A stretch of 64,000 nt of DNA from Paraburkholderia bannensis NBRC 103871 (GTDB taxonomy: Bacteria > Pseudomonadota > Gammaproteobacteria > Burkholderiales > Burkholderiaceae): the NCBI RefSeq assembly GCF_000685015.1, contig NZ_BAYA01000006.1:393251-457250 (forward strand). Reading direction: 5' to 3'. Below are positions 25,946 through 35,508 of the stretch, piece after piece. The position numbers and the translations under genes are program-made. The number at the start of each line of letters is the position of its first letter. The stretch's first letter is position 1. The notes beneath the pieces are model-generated. The model was not told the origin of the DNA, did no database searches, and saw nothing but the letters and a program-made list of their open reading frames with translations.

Positions 25946-27247
25946 ATGAATGCAGTCAATCCCGCCAGCGAGCACGCCACTCCCGCCCCTTTCGACCATG
26001 ACGTCATCATCGTTGGCGCCGGGCCGGTCGGGCTTGCGCTCGCGGGCTGGCTCGCGCAGCGCAGCGCGACGTCGTCGCTGTCGGTCGCGCTGATCGATGC
26101 GCGCGAACCCGAGGACAGCGCCGGCGACCCGCGCGCCATCGCCGTATCGCAGGGCAGCCGCACGCTGCTGCAAGCGCTCGCCTGGCCACAGGACGCGACG
26201 TCGATTGAACGCATCCATGTTTCGCAGCGCGGCCACTTCGGCCGCACGCTGATCGATCGCCACGATTACGAACTGCCCGCGCTCGGTTATGTGGCGCGTT
26301 ATGGCGCGATCGTGCAGTCGCTGGCGCAGGCCGTGCGCGGCACGAACGTGCACTGGCTGCATCACACGCACGCACAGGAACCCGTGGTCGAGCACGACGG
26401 CGTGACGCTGCAAGTGGAGAGCGCGGGCGTCGCCCGCACGCTGCGCGCGCGCATCCTCGTGAACGCGGAAGGCGGCCTGTATCGCGTGCAGACGCCGAAA
26501 GCCGATGTGGCGCCGCAAGACGCCGTGCAGCCGCAAGACGAAGCCGATCGCAACGCGCCTCAAGCCTCGCCTCAAGCCGCCCCTCAAAGCGCGCAAAAGC
26601 GCACGCGCGATTACGGGCAAACAGCGCTGGTCGGCGTGGTGAGCGTGTCCGCGCCGCAAGCGCATGTCGCGTGGGAGCGATTCACCGACGAAGGCCCCAT
26701 CGCCCTGCTGCCGATGGGCGGTGCGCGCGACGCCGATTTCGCGCTGGTGTGGTGCTCGGCGCCCGTCGAGGCCGCACGCCGCGCCGCGCTCTCCGATGCC
26801 GACTTCCTCGCCGAACTCGGCAACGCTTTTGGCGCGCGCATGGGCCGCTTCACGCAGATCCGCGGCCGCGCGGCATTCCCGCTCGGCTTGAATGCGCTCG
26901 ATACGCTGGTGTCGGGCCACGGCCGCATCGCGGCGGTCGGCAATGCGGCGCAGACGCTGCATCCGGTCGCGGGCCAGGGGCTGAATCTGGGCTTGCGCGA
27001 CGCGCACGCGCTCGCCGACGCCCTCGCGCAACACGGCGCAACGCCGCTTGCGCTTGCCGAATTCGCGGGCCGCCGCGCGGTCGACCGGCGCATGACGATC
27101 GGCGCGACGGACACGCTCGCGCGCCTCTTTACGGTCGATTTCCCCGCACTCGCCACGCTGCGCGGGCTGGCGCTGACGGCGCTCGAATTCGTGCCGCCGC
27201 TAAAAACCGCGCTGGCCAGGCAGATGATGTTTGGGCAGCGGAGTTGA
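25946..27247 (+). CDS. ubiH: UbiH/VisC-type FAD-dependent ubiquinone hydroxylase
   Basis: FAD monooxygenase of ubiquinone biosynthesis, 433 residues. The dinucleotide-binding GAGPVG is at 24-29. The second FAD motif appears near the C-terminus as IAAVGNAAQTLHPVAGQGLNLGLRDA, with the usual GDAAH written GNAAQ. The start at 25946 is chosen because the Rossmann motif follows at once. Residues about 186-221 form a Gln/Ala/Pro-rich insertion (APQDAVQPQ, ASPQAAPQSAQ) not expected in the family. Pairing with pepP supports UbiH over other UbiH/F/I paralogs. Confidence 0.9.
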   Translation: MNAVNPASEHATPAPFDHDVIIVGAGPVGLALAGWLAQRSATSSLSVALIDAREPEDSAGDPRAIAVSQGSRTLLQALAWPQDATSIERIHVSQRGHFGRTLIDRHDYELPALGYVARYGAIVQSLAQAVRGTNVHWLHHTHAQEPVVEHDGVTLQVESAGVARTLRARILVNAEGGLYRVQTPKADVAPQDAVQPQDEADRNAPQASPQAAPQSAQKRTRDYGQTALVGVVSVSAPQAHVAWERFTDEGPIALLPMGGARDADFALVWCSAPVEAARRAALSDADFLAELGNAFGARMGRFTQIRGRAAFPLGLNALDTLVSGHGRIAAVGNAAQTLHPVAGQGLNLGLRDAHALADALAQHGATPLALAEFAGRRAVDRRMTIGATDTLARLFTVDFPALATLRGLALTALEFVPPLKTALARQMMFGQRS

Positions 27248-27432
27248 ACAGGGTCGCATCAAATTTTGCTCGCCCAGCGCGAGCGCCCCGAACAACACCA
27301 GGGTCTGCAATCCAAGCCCTCGTATCGCGTTAACGCTAAAATACGCGTTTCCCCAATTCAAGCCGCAGACGCGCCAACGCCTTCGACCTTCGTCGGAGCC
27401 TGCCGGGCGCGCTGCCGCTTTTGTCGCGCATC

Positions 27433-28497
27433 ATGTTCACAATCGGCCGCCACACCCTGCGCAATAACCTGTTCGTCGCCCCCATGGCGGGCGTCACGGA
27501 CAGGCCGTTCCGCCAGCTGTGCAAGCGTCTCGGCGCGGGCTACGCCGTATCGGAAATGGTTGCCTCCAACGCGCAGCTCTGGAAAAGCGAAAAGACCATG
27601 CGCCGCGCCAATCACGCGGGCGAGGTCGAGCCGATTTCGGTGCAGATTGCAGGCGCCGACCCCGAAATGATGGCCGAAGCGGCGCGATATAACGTCGCAA
27701 ACGGCGCGCAGATCATCGACATCAACATGGGCTGCCCGGCCAAGAAGGTCTGCAACGTGGCCGCCGGTTCCGCCCTGCTGCAAAACGAGCCGCTCGTCGC
27801 GCGCATCGTCGGCGCCGTGGTGAATGCCGTTGGTGTGGGGCCAGATGCCGTGCCCGTCACGCTGAAAATCCGCACCGGCTGGGATCGCGACCACAAGAAC
27901 GCGCTCACCATCGCGCGCATCGCCGAAGAAAGCGGCATTTCGATGCTGACCGTGCATGGCCGCACGCGCGCCGATCTCTATCACGGCGACGCCGAATACG
28001 AAACGATCGCCGCCGTGAAGGCCGCCGCGCGCATCCCGGTGGTCGCCAACGGCGACATCACCCGGCCGCAGAAGGCCAGACACGTGCTCGAAGTGACGGG
28101 CGCGGACGCCATCATGATTGGCCGCGCGGCGCAGGGGCGCCCGTGGCTGTTCCGCGAAATCGAGCATTTTCTCGCCACCGGCGAGCTGTTGCCGTCGCCG
28201 CGCGTGGACGAAATCCAGATGATCATGAACGAACATCTGGAGGATCACTACGCGTTTTATGGCGAGTTTACGGGCGTGCGTACTGCGCGCAAGCATATCG
28301 GCTGGTACACTCGCGGCCTTTGCGGCGCCAACGCGTTCCGGCATCGCATGAACACGCTGGACACCACACGCGAACAACTCGCCGCCGTCAATCAGTTCTT
28401 CGACGAGCAGAAGGCCGTTTCCGAGCGCCTCGTCTACGAAGACGATGAAAACGGCGCACAAGGCGAGCGCGAACCTACCGATCGACTGGCAGCATGA
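27433..28497 (+). CDS. dusB: tRNA-dihydrouridine synthase DusB
   Basis: FMN- and NADPH-dependent enzyme that reduces uridines in the tRNA D-loop. I use the ATG at 27433 (MFTIGRHTLRNNLFVAPMAG); an in-frame TTG four codons earlier is less likely. The 354-residue TIM barrel has the NMGCPAKK motif with the predicted catalytic Cys101 and the phosphate-binding ADAIMIGRAAQGRPWLF motif. Its stop overlaps the fis start by four bases, the classical dusB-fis arrangement. Confidence 0.96.
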   Translation: MFTIGRHTLRNNLFVAPMAGVTDRPFRQLCKRLGAGYAVSEMVASNAQLWKSEKTMRRANHAGEVEPISVQIAGADPEMMAEAARYNVANGAQIIDINMGCPAKKVCNVAAGSALLQNEPLVARIVGAVVNAVGVGPDAVPVTLKIRTGWDRDHKNALTIARIAEESGISMLTVHGRTRADLYHGDAEYETIAAVKAAARIPVVANGDITRPQKARHVLEVTGADAIMIGRAAQGRPWLFREIEHFLATGELLPSPRVDEIQMIMNEHLEDHYAFYGEFTGVRTARKHIGWYTRGLCGANAFRHRMNTLDTTREQLAAVNQFFDEQKAVSERLVYEDDENGAQGEREPTDRLAA

Positions 28498-28727
28498 GCA
28501 AGCACAATATCGAACAATCCGTCCGCGATAGCCTGGGAGTCTATTTCCAGGACCTCGACGGCAGCAATCCGCACGACGTCTATGAAATGGTGATGGCGTG
28601 CGTCGAAAAACCGATGCTCGAGGTGGTGCTCGAGCAGGCCGGCGGCAATCAGTCGCTGGCCGCCGAGTACCTCGGCATCAACCGCAATACGCTGCGCAAG
28701 AAGCTCCAGCAGCACGGCCTGCTGTAA
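28494..28727 (+). CDS. fis: Fis-family DNA-binding protein
   Basis: A 77-residue nucleoid-associated regulator. Its C-terminal half is the Fis helix-turn-helix ([36 protein letters not shown] written in part: [21 protein letters not shown]). It is shorter at the N-terminus than the 98-residue E. coli Fis and lacks most of the beta-hairpin arm, as is normal for betaproteobacterial Fis. It is translationally coupled to dusB. Confidence 0.95.
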   Translation: MSKHNIEQSVRDSLGVYFQDLDGSNPHDVYEMVMACVEKPMLEVVLEQAGGNQSLAAEYLGINRNTLRKKLQQHGLL

Positions 28728-28800
28728 CGGCCGTCGCGGCCCGCCGCACATCTGGACTTCCAGCGCTCCCTCCTCGATCTCCCGGCAACTCTCCCCCATC

Positions 28801-30366
28801 ATGATCAAGCAAGCGCTCATCTCCGTTTCCGACAAGTCAGGCATCGTCGACTTCGCGAAATCGCTGTCGGACCTCGGCGTCAAGATCCTCTCGACCGGCG
28901 GCACCGCGAAACTGCTCGCGGACGCGGGCCTTCCCGTCACCGAAGTGGCCGACTACACCGGCTTCCCGGAAATGCTCGATGGGCGCGTGAAGACGCTGCA
29001 CCCGAAGGTTCACGGCGGCATCCTCGCCCGCCGCGACCTGCCGGAACACATGGCAGCGCTCGAAAAGCACGACATTCCGACGATCGACCTGCTGGTCGTG
29101 AACCTCTACCCGTTCGTGCAGACGATCTCGAAGGAAGAGTGCTCGCTGGAAGACGCGATCGAGAACATCGACATCGGCGGCCCGACGATGCTGCGCTCGG
29201 CGGCCAAGAACCATCGTGACGTGACGGTCGTGGTCGACCCGACCGACTACGCGCTGGTGCTCGAAGAGATGCGCGCGAACGGCAACAACGTGGGCTACGC
29301 GACGAACTTCCGCCTCGCGACCAAGGTGTTCGCGCACACGGCGCAGTACGACGGCGCGATCACGAACTACCTGACGAGCCTGACCGAAGCGCTGGAGCAC
29401 AAGTCGCGCAATGCTTTCCCGGCCACGCTGAACCTCGCGTTCGACAAGGTGCAAGACCTGCGTTACGGCGAGAACCCGCACCAGAGCGCTGCGTTCTACC
29501 GCGACCTGGCGTCGCCGGCTGGCGCGCTCGCGAACTACAAGCAGATCCAGGGCAAGGAACTCTCGTACAACAACATCGCTGACTCCGATGCAGCGTGGGA
29601 ATGCGTCAAGACCTTCGACGTGCCCGCGTGCGTGATCGTCAAGCATGCGAACCCGTGCGGCGTGGCCGTGGGCGCCGACGCGCTCGAAGCGTATTCGAAG
29701 GCGTTCCAGACCGACCCGACCTCGGCGTTCGGCGGCATCATCGCGTTCAACCGCGAAGTCGACGAAGCCGCGGCACAAGCCGTGTCGAAGCAGTTCGTCG
29801 AAGTGCTGATCGCTCCGTCGTTCTCGGACGCCGCCAAGGCCGTGTTCGCCGCGAAGCAGAACGTGCGTCTGCTCGAAATCGCGCTGGGCGAAGGCCACAA
29901 CGCGTTCGACCTGAAGCGCGTGGGCGGCGGCCTGCTGGTGCAATCGCTCGACTCGAAGAACGTGCAGCCGCACGAACTGCGCGTCGTGACCAAGCGTCAC
30001 CCGACGCCGAAGGAAATGGACGACCTGCTGTTCGCATGGCGCGTCGCGAAGTTCGTAAAGTCCAACGCCATTGTGTTCTGCGCGAACGGCATGACGATGG
30101 GCGTGGGCGCGGGCCAGATGAGCCGCGTGGACTCGGCGCGCATCGCCAGCATCAAGGCTGAAAACGCAGGCCTCAAGCTCGCGGGTTCGGCAGTGGCGTC
30201 GGATGCGTTCTTCCCGTTCCGCGACGGCCTCGACGTCGTGGTCAACGCGGGTGCGACCTGCGTGATCCAGCCGGGCGGCTCGATGCGCGACGACGAAGTG
30301 ATCGCCGCCGCCGACGAGCACAACATCGCCATGGTCATGACCGGCATTCGCCACTTCCGTCACTGA
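28801..30366 (+). CDS. purH: Bifunctional AICAR transformylase / IMP cyclohydrolase
   Basis: Catalyses the last two steps of purine biosynthesis to IMP. The 521-residue protein has the N-terminal MGS-like cyclohydrolase domain ([19 protein letters not shown], then [10 protein letters not shown] and [20 protein letters not shown]). The C-terminal AICAR transformylase domain includes [19 protein letters not shown] and FPFRDGLDV. Codon usage looks highly adapted. It follows fis by 73 bases and ends in a strong terminator. Confidence 0.98.
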   Translation: MIKQALISVSDKSGIVDFAKSLSDLGVKILSTGGTAKLLADAGLPVTEVADYTGFPEMLDGRVKTLHPKVHGGILARRDLPEHMAALEKHDIPTIDLLVVNLYPFVQTISKEECSLEDAIENIDIGGPTMLRSAAKNHRDVTVVVDPTDYALVLEEMRANGNNVGYATNFRLATKVFAHTAQYDGAITNYLTSLTEALEHKSRNAFPATLNLAFDKVQDLRYGENPHQSAAFYRDLASPAGALANYKQIQGKELSYNNIADSDAAWECVKTFDVPACVIVKHANPCGVAVGADALEAYSKAFQTDPTSAFGGIIAFNREVDEAAAQAVSKQFVEVLIAPSFSDAAKAVFAAKQNVRLLEIALGEGHNAFDLKRVGGGLLVQSLDSKNVQPHELRVVTKRHPTPKEMDDLLFAWRVAKFVKSNAIVFCANGMTMGVGAGQMSRVDSARIASIKAENAGLKLAGSAVASDAFFPFRDGLDVVVNAGATCVIQPGGSMRDDEVIAAADEHNIAMVMTGIRHFRH

Positions 30367-30386
30367 CCTGCACGCTGTCATTTCAT

Positions 30387-30423
30387 AAAAAGCCCGCTGG
30401 ACGTAGGTTCAGCGGGCTTTTTC
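30387..30423 (+). terminator. Intrinsic terminator of purH
   Basis: A 9-bp stem AGCCCGCTG/CAGCGGGCT (30391-30399 and 30410-30418), extended by flanking A/T pairs, is followed by a T-rich tract. Confidence 0.92.
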
Positions 30424-30487
30424 TTTGTGCTCCGATCGCGCACGTTCGTTGTACCATCGCAGGCACACTCGTTTTTCCCCGTATTTC

Positions 30488-31030
30488 ATGAGAATTCTCG
30501 GCATCGACCCCGGCTTGCGCGTGACCGGCTTCGGCGTGATCGAGCGTCACGGCCATCAGCTCACGTATGTCGCAAGCGGCGTCATCCGTACCGCCGACGC
30601 CGACCTGCCCACGCGTCTGGGCACCATCTTCGAGGGCATCTCCACGCTCGTCCGCCAGCACGCGCCCGATCAGGCCGCGATCGAAAAAGTCTTCGTCAAC
30701 GTCAATCCGCAGTCGACGCTGCTGCTCGGCCAGGCGCGCGGCGCGGCGATTTGCGGGCTGGTTTCGGGCGGCGTGCCGGTCGCCGAATACACCGCGCTGC
30801 AACTGAAGCAGGCCGTGGTGGGCTACGGACGCGCGACCAAGGAGCAGATGCAGCAGATGGTCGTGCGGCTTCTGTGCCTCACGGGCATGCCCAGCACCGA
30901 CGCCGCCGACGCGCTCGGCATGGCGATCTGCCACGCGCACAGCGGCGATACGCTCGCCACGCTCGGCGGTCTCGCGCCTGCGCTCGCGAAGAAAGGCGTG
31001 CGCGTGCGGCGCGGCCGTCTGATCGGCTAG
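30488..31030 (+). CDS. ruvC: Holliday junction resolvase RuvC
   Basis: Endonuclease that cleaves Holliday junctions during recombination. The ATG at 30488 gives [18 protein letters not shown], with catalytic Asp7. The 180-residue protein has the family motif [19 protein letters not shown] and the late acidic residues in [14 protein letters not shown]. It is the first gene of ruvC-ruvA-ruvB. An 8-bp tandem repeat begins two bases after its stop codon. Confidence 0.97.
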   Translation: MRILGIDPGLRVTGFGVIERHGHQLTYVASGVIRTADADLPTRLGTIFEGISTLVRQHAPDQAAIEKVFVNVNPQSTLLLGQARGAAICGLVSGGVPVAEYTALQLKQAVVGYGRATKEQMQQMVVRLLCLTGMPSTDAADALGMAICHAHSGDTLATLGGLAPALAKKGVRVRRGRLIG

Positions 31031-31031
31031 T

Positions 31032-31092
31032 GGCTGATGGGCTGATGGGCTGATGGGCTGATCGGCCGATAGGCTCATTGGCCGTTCGGCTG
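31032..31092. repeat. 8-bp tandem repeat array between ruvC and ruvA
   Basis: Unit GGCTGATG occurs three times exactly (31032-31055). One copy follows with a single change, GGCTGATC (31056-31063). Then come three degenerate copies, GGCCGATA, GGCTCATT and GGCCGTTC (31064-31087), and a partial GGCTG. All copies keep the GGC(T/C) start in phase. The array ends three bases before the putative ruvA -35 element. Confidence 0.85.
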
Positions 31093-31094
31093 CC

Positions 31095-31121
31095 TTGCGG
31101 CGCAGCACGCTGCGCTACACT
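31095..31121 (+). promoter_or_regulatory. Possible ruvA promoter
   Basis: TTGCGG (31095-31100), a short 15-bp spacer and TACACT (31116-31121) lie 30 bases upstream of the ruvA ATG, directly after the tandem repeat array. Confidence 0.35.
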
Positions 31122-31150
31122 CTCCGCTTTCTCATTTCGTTGAACCTGCC

Positions 31151-31732
31151 ATGATCGGTCGCATTGCCGGCGTATTGCTGGAAAAGAACCCGCCGCACCT
31201 GCTCATCGACTGCAACGGCGTCGGCTACGAAGTCGATGTGCCGATGAGCACGTTCTACAACCTGCCCGGCTGCGGCGAGCGCGTTGTGCTGCTCACGCAG
31301 ATGATCGTGCGCGAAGACGCGCATCTGCTGTTCGGCTTCGCCACCATCGAAGAACGCGCGACGTTTCGCGAGTTGCTCAAGATCACCGGCATCGGCGCGC
31401 GCATGGCGCTGGCGATTCTCTCGGGCATGAGCGTGAGCGACCTCTCGCAGGCCATCACGCTGCAGGATTCGGCGCGCCTCACGCGCGTGCCGGGCATCGG
31501 CAAGAAGACGGCCGAGCGCCTGCTGCTCGAACTCAAGGGCAAGCTTGGCGCCGATCTGGGCGCGATGGCCGCCGCCGCGTCGCCGTCGGATCACGCGAAC
31601 GACATTCTCAACGCACTGCTCGCGCTCGGTTATTCGGAAAAGGAAGGCCTCGCCGCGATCAAGAACGTGCCGGCCGGCACGGGCGTCTCCGATGGCATCA
31701 AGGCCGCGCTGAAGGTGCTGTCCAAAGCCTGA
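31151..31732 (+). CDS. ruvA: Holliday junction branch migration protein RuvA
   Basis: Tetrameric junction-binding subunit of the RuvAB branch migration motor, 193 residues. It begins [15 protein letters not shown] in the OB domain. Two helix-hairpin-helix motifs are visible ([18 protein letters not shown] and [21 protein letters not shown]). The C-terminal domain III ([19 protein letters not shown]) binds RuvB. It lies 120 bases after ruvC and 155 before ruvB. Confidence 0.97.
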   Translation: MIGRIAGVLLEKNPPHLLIDCNGVGYEVDVPMSTFYNLPGCGERVVLLTQMIVREDAHLLFGFATIEERATFRELLKITGIGARMALAILSGMSVSDLSQAITLQDSARLTRVPGIGKKTAERLLLELKGKLGADLGAMAAAASPSDHANDILNALLALGYSEKEGLAAIKNVPAGTGVSDGIKAALKVLSKA

Positions 31733-31875
31733 TTTCGCGCCAGTTCTGGCGCAGGCGGCAGGGCGCGAACGACACGCGCCCGGTCGCTCCTGCCCGGATT
31801 GGCTGTTAGTTGCACCGTGCTTCCAGCGCCTTATGCAAGGCCAGAAACCCGGCGTACCGCACGCCAGGCGCGCGG

Positions 31876-31881
31876 TACAAT
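31876..31881 (+). promoter_or_regulatory. -10 box TACAAT placed for a leaderless ruvB mRNA
   Basis: TACAAT ends six bases before the ruvB ATG (31888), with no Shine-Dalgarno between. Transcription from it would start at the start codon. No -35 match is evident. Confidence 0.45.
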
Positions 31882-31887
31882 CGCTGG

Positions 31888-32967
31888 ATGATCGAAACCG
31901 ACAAACTCGCCGCGAATCGCGCATCGGGCGCCGAACGCGTGATTGCGCCCACACCCGCCTCGTCCGGTGAAGAAGCGTTCGAGCGCGCGCTGCGGCCGCG
32001 CCAGCTCGACGAATATGTCGGCCAGGAAAAGGTGCGCGGACAGCTCGAAATCTTCATCGAGGCCGCCAAGCGCCGCTCGGAACCGCTCGACCACGTGCTG
32101 CTGTTCGGGCCGCCGGGCCTGGGCAAGACCACGCTCGCGCACATCATCGCGCGCGAAATGGGGGTCAGCCTGCGTCAGACCTCGGGCCCCGTGCTCGAAC
32201 GCGCGGGCGACCTCGCCGCGCTGCTCACCAATCTCGAAGCCAACGACGTGCTGTTCATCGACGAAATCCACCGGCTCTCGCCGGTCGTCGAGGAAATCCT
32301 GTACCCGGCGCTCGAGGACTATCAGATCGACATCATGATCGGCGAAGGGCCGGCTGCGCGCAGTGTGAAGCTCGACCTGCAGCCGTTCACGCTGGTCGGC
32401 GCGACCACGCGCGCGGGCATGTTGACGAACCCGCTGCGCGACCGCTTCGGCATCGTGTCGCGGCTGGAGTTCTACAACGCGGGCGAGCTCTCGCGCATCG
32501 TGCAGCGCTCCGCTGCGCTGCTGGGCGCACAGATCGACCCGCAGGGCGCGCTCGAAATCGCCCGCCGTTCGCGCGGCACGCCGCGTATCGCCAACCGCCT
32601 GCTGCGCCGCGTGCGCGATTACGCCGAGGTCAAAGCCGACGGCAACATCACCGCCACGGTCGCCGATGCGGCGCTGCGCATGCTCGACGTCGACCCGGTC
32701 GGCTTCGACCTGATGGATCGCAAGCTGCTCGAAGCGATCCTGTACAAGTTCGACGGCGGCCCGGTGGGCGTGGACAACCTCGCCGCTGCAATCGGCGAGG
32801 AGCGCGACACCATCGAAGACGTGCTGGAGCCGTACCTGATCCAGCAAGGCTTCCTGCAACGCACGCCGCGCGGCCGCGTGGCCACGCAGATGACCTATCG
32901 CCACTTCGGCCTCACCGTCCCCGACGACGCCTCCAAAGGCGGCGACTGGGATCCGAACGAGGCGTAG
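31888..32967 (+). CDS. ruvB: Holliday junction branch migration helicase RuvB
   Basis: AAA+ ATPase that drives branch migration with RuvA. The start at 31888 gives [14 protein letters not shown], typical for Burkholderiaceae RuvB. The 359-residue protein has [11 protein letters not shown], Walker [13 protein letters not shown] at about 73-84, Walker [10 protein letters not shown] and the arginine-finger region [18 protein letters not shown]. The C-terminal winged helix is complete. It may be transcribed from its own -10 box, separately from ruvCA. Confidence 0.97.
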   Translation: MIETDKLAANRASGAERVIAPTPASSGEEAFERALRPRQLDEYVGQEKVRGQLEIFIEAAKRRSEPLDHVLLFGPPGLGKTTLAHIIAREMGVSLRQTSGPVLERAGDLAALLTNLEANDVLFIDEIHRLSPVVEEILYPALEDYQIDIMIGEGPAARSVKLDLQPFTLVGATTRAGMLTNPLRDRFGIVSRLEFYNAGELSRIVQRSAALLGAQIDPQGALEIARRSRGTPRIANRLLRRVRDYAEVKADGNITATVADAALRMLDVDPVGFDLMDRKLLEAILYKFDGGPVGVDNLAAAIGEERDTIEDVLEPYLIQQGFLQRTPRGRVATQMTYRHFGLTVPDDASKGGDWDPNEA

Positions 32968-33002
32968 TCCGCCCACGCCCCAAAGCGCCAGGCTAGTCCA
33001 CC

Positions 33003-33947
33003 ATGTCCGATCACGCAGGCCGCCGCCACGATGCTCCCGAACCGCAAGGTTTCGCCGGCCAGCTCGCGCAGCGCCTGCGCATGACGCTCGCCGAGAGCAT
33101 CACGCATCTCACCACGGGCAGCGGCCCGAAGCTCGATTACTCGAATCCGCCCGGCGACCCCGGCTTGTTCGGCCCCGACGCGATCTGCTGGAAAGTGCAC
33201 GCCGACTTCGCGGGCATGATGGCGGGCGGCATCAGCGCGCTCCTGCTCCAGGCGCTGCATCCACTCGCGCTTGCGGGGGTGTGGGATCACTCCACTTTCC
33301 GCACCGACATTCTGGGACGCCTGCGCCGCACCGCCACCTTCATCGCGGGCACCACCTACGGCAGCCGCGCCGATGCGCTCCAACTCATCGAGCGCGTGAA
33401 AACGATCCACCTGAGCGTGACGGGCACTGCACCCGATGGCCGCCCCTATCGCGCGAGCGATCCGACGTTGCTGACGTGGGTTCACGTCGCCGAGGTGTCG
33501 AGCTTTCTGGCCGCCTACCTGCGCTACGTGAATCCGGCTCTATCGGGTGCGTTGCAGGATCAGTACTACGCCGAAGTCGCGCAGATCGCCGAGCTGCTCG
33601 GCGCGATCGATGTGCCGCGCTCGCGCGCCGACATCACCGCCTATCTAAAGGCGATGCAGCCCGAACTGGTCGCGAGCGAGCGCACGCGAGAAGTCGTGCG
33701 CGTGTTGATGGAAGCCCCCGCGCCGCGACCGGCCATGCGTCCTGCGGGCGCGTTGATGCGGCAGGCGGGCATCGACCTGCTGCCGCCGTTTGCGCAGGCG
33801 ATGCTCGGCTTCGACCGCTTCGCGCTCGCGCGCCGCACGGTGGTCATGCCGGGCATGCGCGCGGTCGCGCCGGTGCTGCGCTGGGCGCTCGTGAACGGCG
33901 TGTCGAAACGCGCGCGCCGCCGCGCCGCAATGCCGCCCGCTTCCTGA
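33003..33947 (+). CDS. MpaB-family (DUF2236) putative oxygenase
   Basis: A 314-residue protein of the DUF2236/MpaB family; characterised relatives include latex-clearing protein, a b-type heme oxygenase, and the fungal MpaB. Family landmarks are WKVHADFAGMMAGGISALLLQALHPLALAGV near residue 60, the FIAGTTYG helix, LLTWVHVAEVSSFL and the C-terminal LPPFAQAMLGFDRFALARR. The conserved His residues could bind heme, but this is inferred. It follows ruvB by 35 bases on the same strand without an obvious functional link. Confidence 0.85.
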   Translation: MSDHAGRRHDAPEPQGFAGQLAQRLRMTLAESITHLTTGSGPKLDYSNPPGDPGLFGPDAICWKVHADFAGMMAGGISALLLQALHPLALAGVWDHSTFRTDILGRLRRTATFIAGTTYGSRADALQLIERVKTIHLSVTGTAPDGRPYRASDPTLLTWVHVAEVSSFLAAYLRYVNPALSGALQDQYYAEVAQIAELLGAIDVPRSRADITAYLKAMQPELVASERTREVVRVLMEAPAPRPAMRPAGALMRQAGIDLLPPFAQAMLGFDRFALARRTVVMPGMRAVAPVLRWALVNGVSKRARRRAAMPPAS

Positions 33948-33980
33948 GCGCCTGAACTGCTATACGCTGCTATACAACGA

Positions 33981-34018
33981 AAAACGGCCAGCCGCTCGCG
34001 CGCACTGGCCGTTTTAAT
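33981..34018. terminator. Bidirectional terminator, DUF2236 gene / livK-like gene
   Basis: A perfect stem AAAACGGCCAG/CTGGCCGTTTT (33981-33991 and 34005-34015) has A-runs on the left and T-runs on the right and lies between convergent genes. A tandem TATACGCTGC-like element precedes it. Confidence 0.88.
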
Positions 34019-34036
34019 TTGCCGCATCGGCAGTCG

Positions 34037-35182
34037 TTACATCTTCACCACGTCGAGCAGCGTCTTCTTGCCTGCCTTGTAGTTGTAGAGCGAGATCACG
34101 CCGTGCTTGAGATCGCCCTTCGAATCGAACACGGTTTCGCCGATCACACCCTTGTAGTCGGTGCCCGGGATTTCCGCGAGGATCTTCGCGTGGTCGGTCG
34201 AGTTCGCGCGCTTCATCGCATCGACAACGATGTACACGGCGTCATAGGTGAACGGCGCATCGAATTCAATCGGATGGCCAAAGCGCTTCTGGTATTTCGC
34301 CGAGAACGCCGCGCCGCCGTCCATGCGCTCCAGCGCCATGCCGGCCTGCGAGCAGACGATGTTGTCCGAAGCCGCGCCCGCGAGCTGCGCGAGGCTTTCC
34401 GTGCAGACGCCGTCGCCCGACAGCACCTTCGCGCGCAGGCCAAGCTGCTTGGCCTGCTTGGCGAACGGGCCGCCCGTGGCGTCCATGCCGCCGTACATGA
34501 TCGCGTCCGGATTCTCGCCCTTGATCTTGGTGAGAATTGCGCGGAAATCGACGGCCTTGTCGTTGGTCGCGTCGTGCGAGACGACCTTCAGGCCGAGCGA
34601 CTTTGCGGTCTTCTCGAACTCGTTTGCAAGGCCTTGACCGTAGGCCGTCGAATCGTCGACCACGGCGACGGTCTTCACGTTCAGGCTTTTCGCCGCGTAG
34701 TTCGCAAGCGCCGGGCCTTGCTGCGCATCCGTCGCGACGACGCGGAAGGTCGTCTTGAAGTTCTGCTGCGTGTACGACGGATTCGTCGACGACGGCGAGA
34801 TCTGCACGATGCCCGCATCGCTATAGATCTTCGAAGCCGGGATCGACGCGCCCGAGTTCAAATGGCCGATCACGGCCACGACCTTGTCGTCGACGAGCTT
34901 CTGCGCGACCTGGGTCGCCTGGCGCGGGTCGGCGGCATCGTCCTGGGCATCGAGCGCGAGCGTGATCTTCTGGCCGCCGATCGTGAGGCCCTTCGCGTTG
35001 ATCTCTTCGACGGCAAGGCGCGCGCCGTTTTCGTTGTCCTTGCCGAGGTGGGCCGAGCCGCCCGTGAGCGGGCCGACGTGGCCGATCTTGACGACCTGGT
35101 CAGCGGACGCATTGGCGCACATCGCGCCGAACGCCAGCACGGCGGCGCTCACCGGCAACAGCTTGTGAAGCTTGAACGTCAT
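34037..35182 (-). CDS. Branched-chain amino acid ABC transporter substrate-binding protein
   Basis: Periplasmic binding protein of the LivJ/LivK family, 381 residues. Its signal peptide is about residues 1-27 (LLPVSAAVLAFGAMCANASA). The mature protein starts with VVKIGHVGPLTGGSAHLGKDNENGARL and contains the hinge region ISPSSTNPSYTQQNFKTTFRV. No permease or ATPase genes are adjacent, so it must serve a transporter encoded elsewhere, a common arrangement in Burkholderia. An AGGAGA ribosome binding site precedes the ATG. Confidence 0.93.
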   Translation of the reverse strand: MTFKLHKLLPVSAAVLAFGAMCANASADQVVKIGHVGPLTGGSAHLGKDNENGARLAVEEINAKGLTIGGQKITLALDAQDDAADPRQATQVAQKLVDDKVVAVIGHLNSGASIPASKIYSDAGIVQISPSSTNPSYTQQNFKTTFRVVATDAQQGPALANYAAKSLNVKTVAVVDDSTAYGQGLANEFEKTAKSLGLKVVSHDATNDKAVDFRAILTKIKGENPDAIMYGGMDATGGPFAKQAKQLGLRAKVLSGDGVCTESLAQLAGAASDNIVCSQAGMALERMDGGAAFSAKYQKRFGHPIEFDAPFTYDAVYIVVDAMKRANSTDHAKILAEIPGTDYKGVIGETVFDSKGDLKHGVISLYNYKAGKKTLLDVVKM

Positions 35183-35508
35183 TGAAAATCTCCTGCGTTT
35201 TTTCTGGAGCCCATTCTGGGCACTACGTTTTCGGATGCAACCCAGGCTTCGCCGTACCGCAAGCGCGTGGTGCGCGCGCGTCCCTCTTCAACGCACGGCC
35301 GGCACACGCAGACGTCGAGAGTCGCTGCGAGGCCCCACCGGCGCGGCAAAGCGCAAAGGTCGGAAGAATGGTAGCAGGCGCCCCTGCTTTACGGTTGGCT
35401 GTCGTTGCGCAGGCAACGTTCGAGGAGAACAGCAAAAGAGAAGCTTGACGCGCGCGCCGGTTCCGGTTGTGAACGCAGCGCGCGGGAAAGGAAGAGATGC
35501 GCGGAGAT
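35183..35508. other. Intergenic region upstream of the LivK-like gene
   Basis: About 326 bases between two minus-strand genes. Beyond the ribosome binding site of the binding-protein gene I see no gene, RNA or clear promoter pair. Confidence 0.45.

Noticed and set aside
28837..30381. 514-codon frame antisense to purH
   Set aside because: Purely a shadow of a highly conserved enzyme gene.
31032..31092. CRISPR or iteron origin
   Set aside because: An 8-bp unit without spacers, no replication gene nearby and not the size of iterons.
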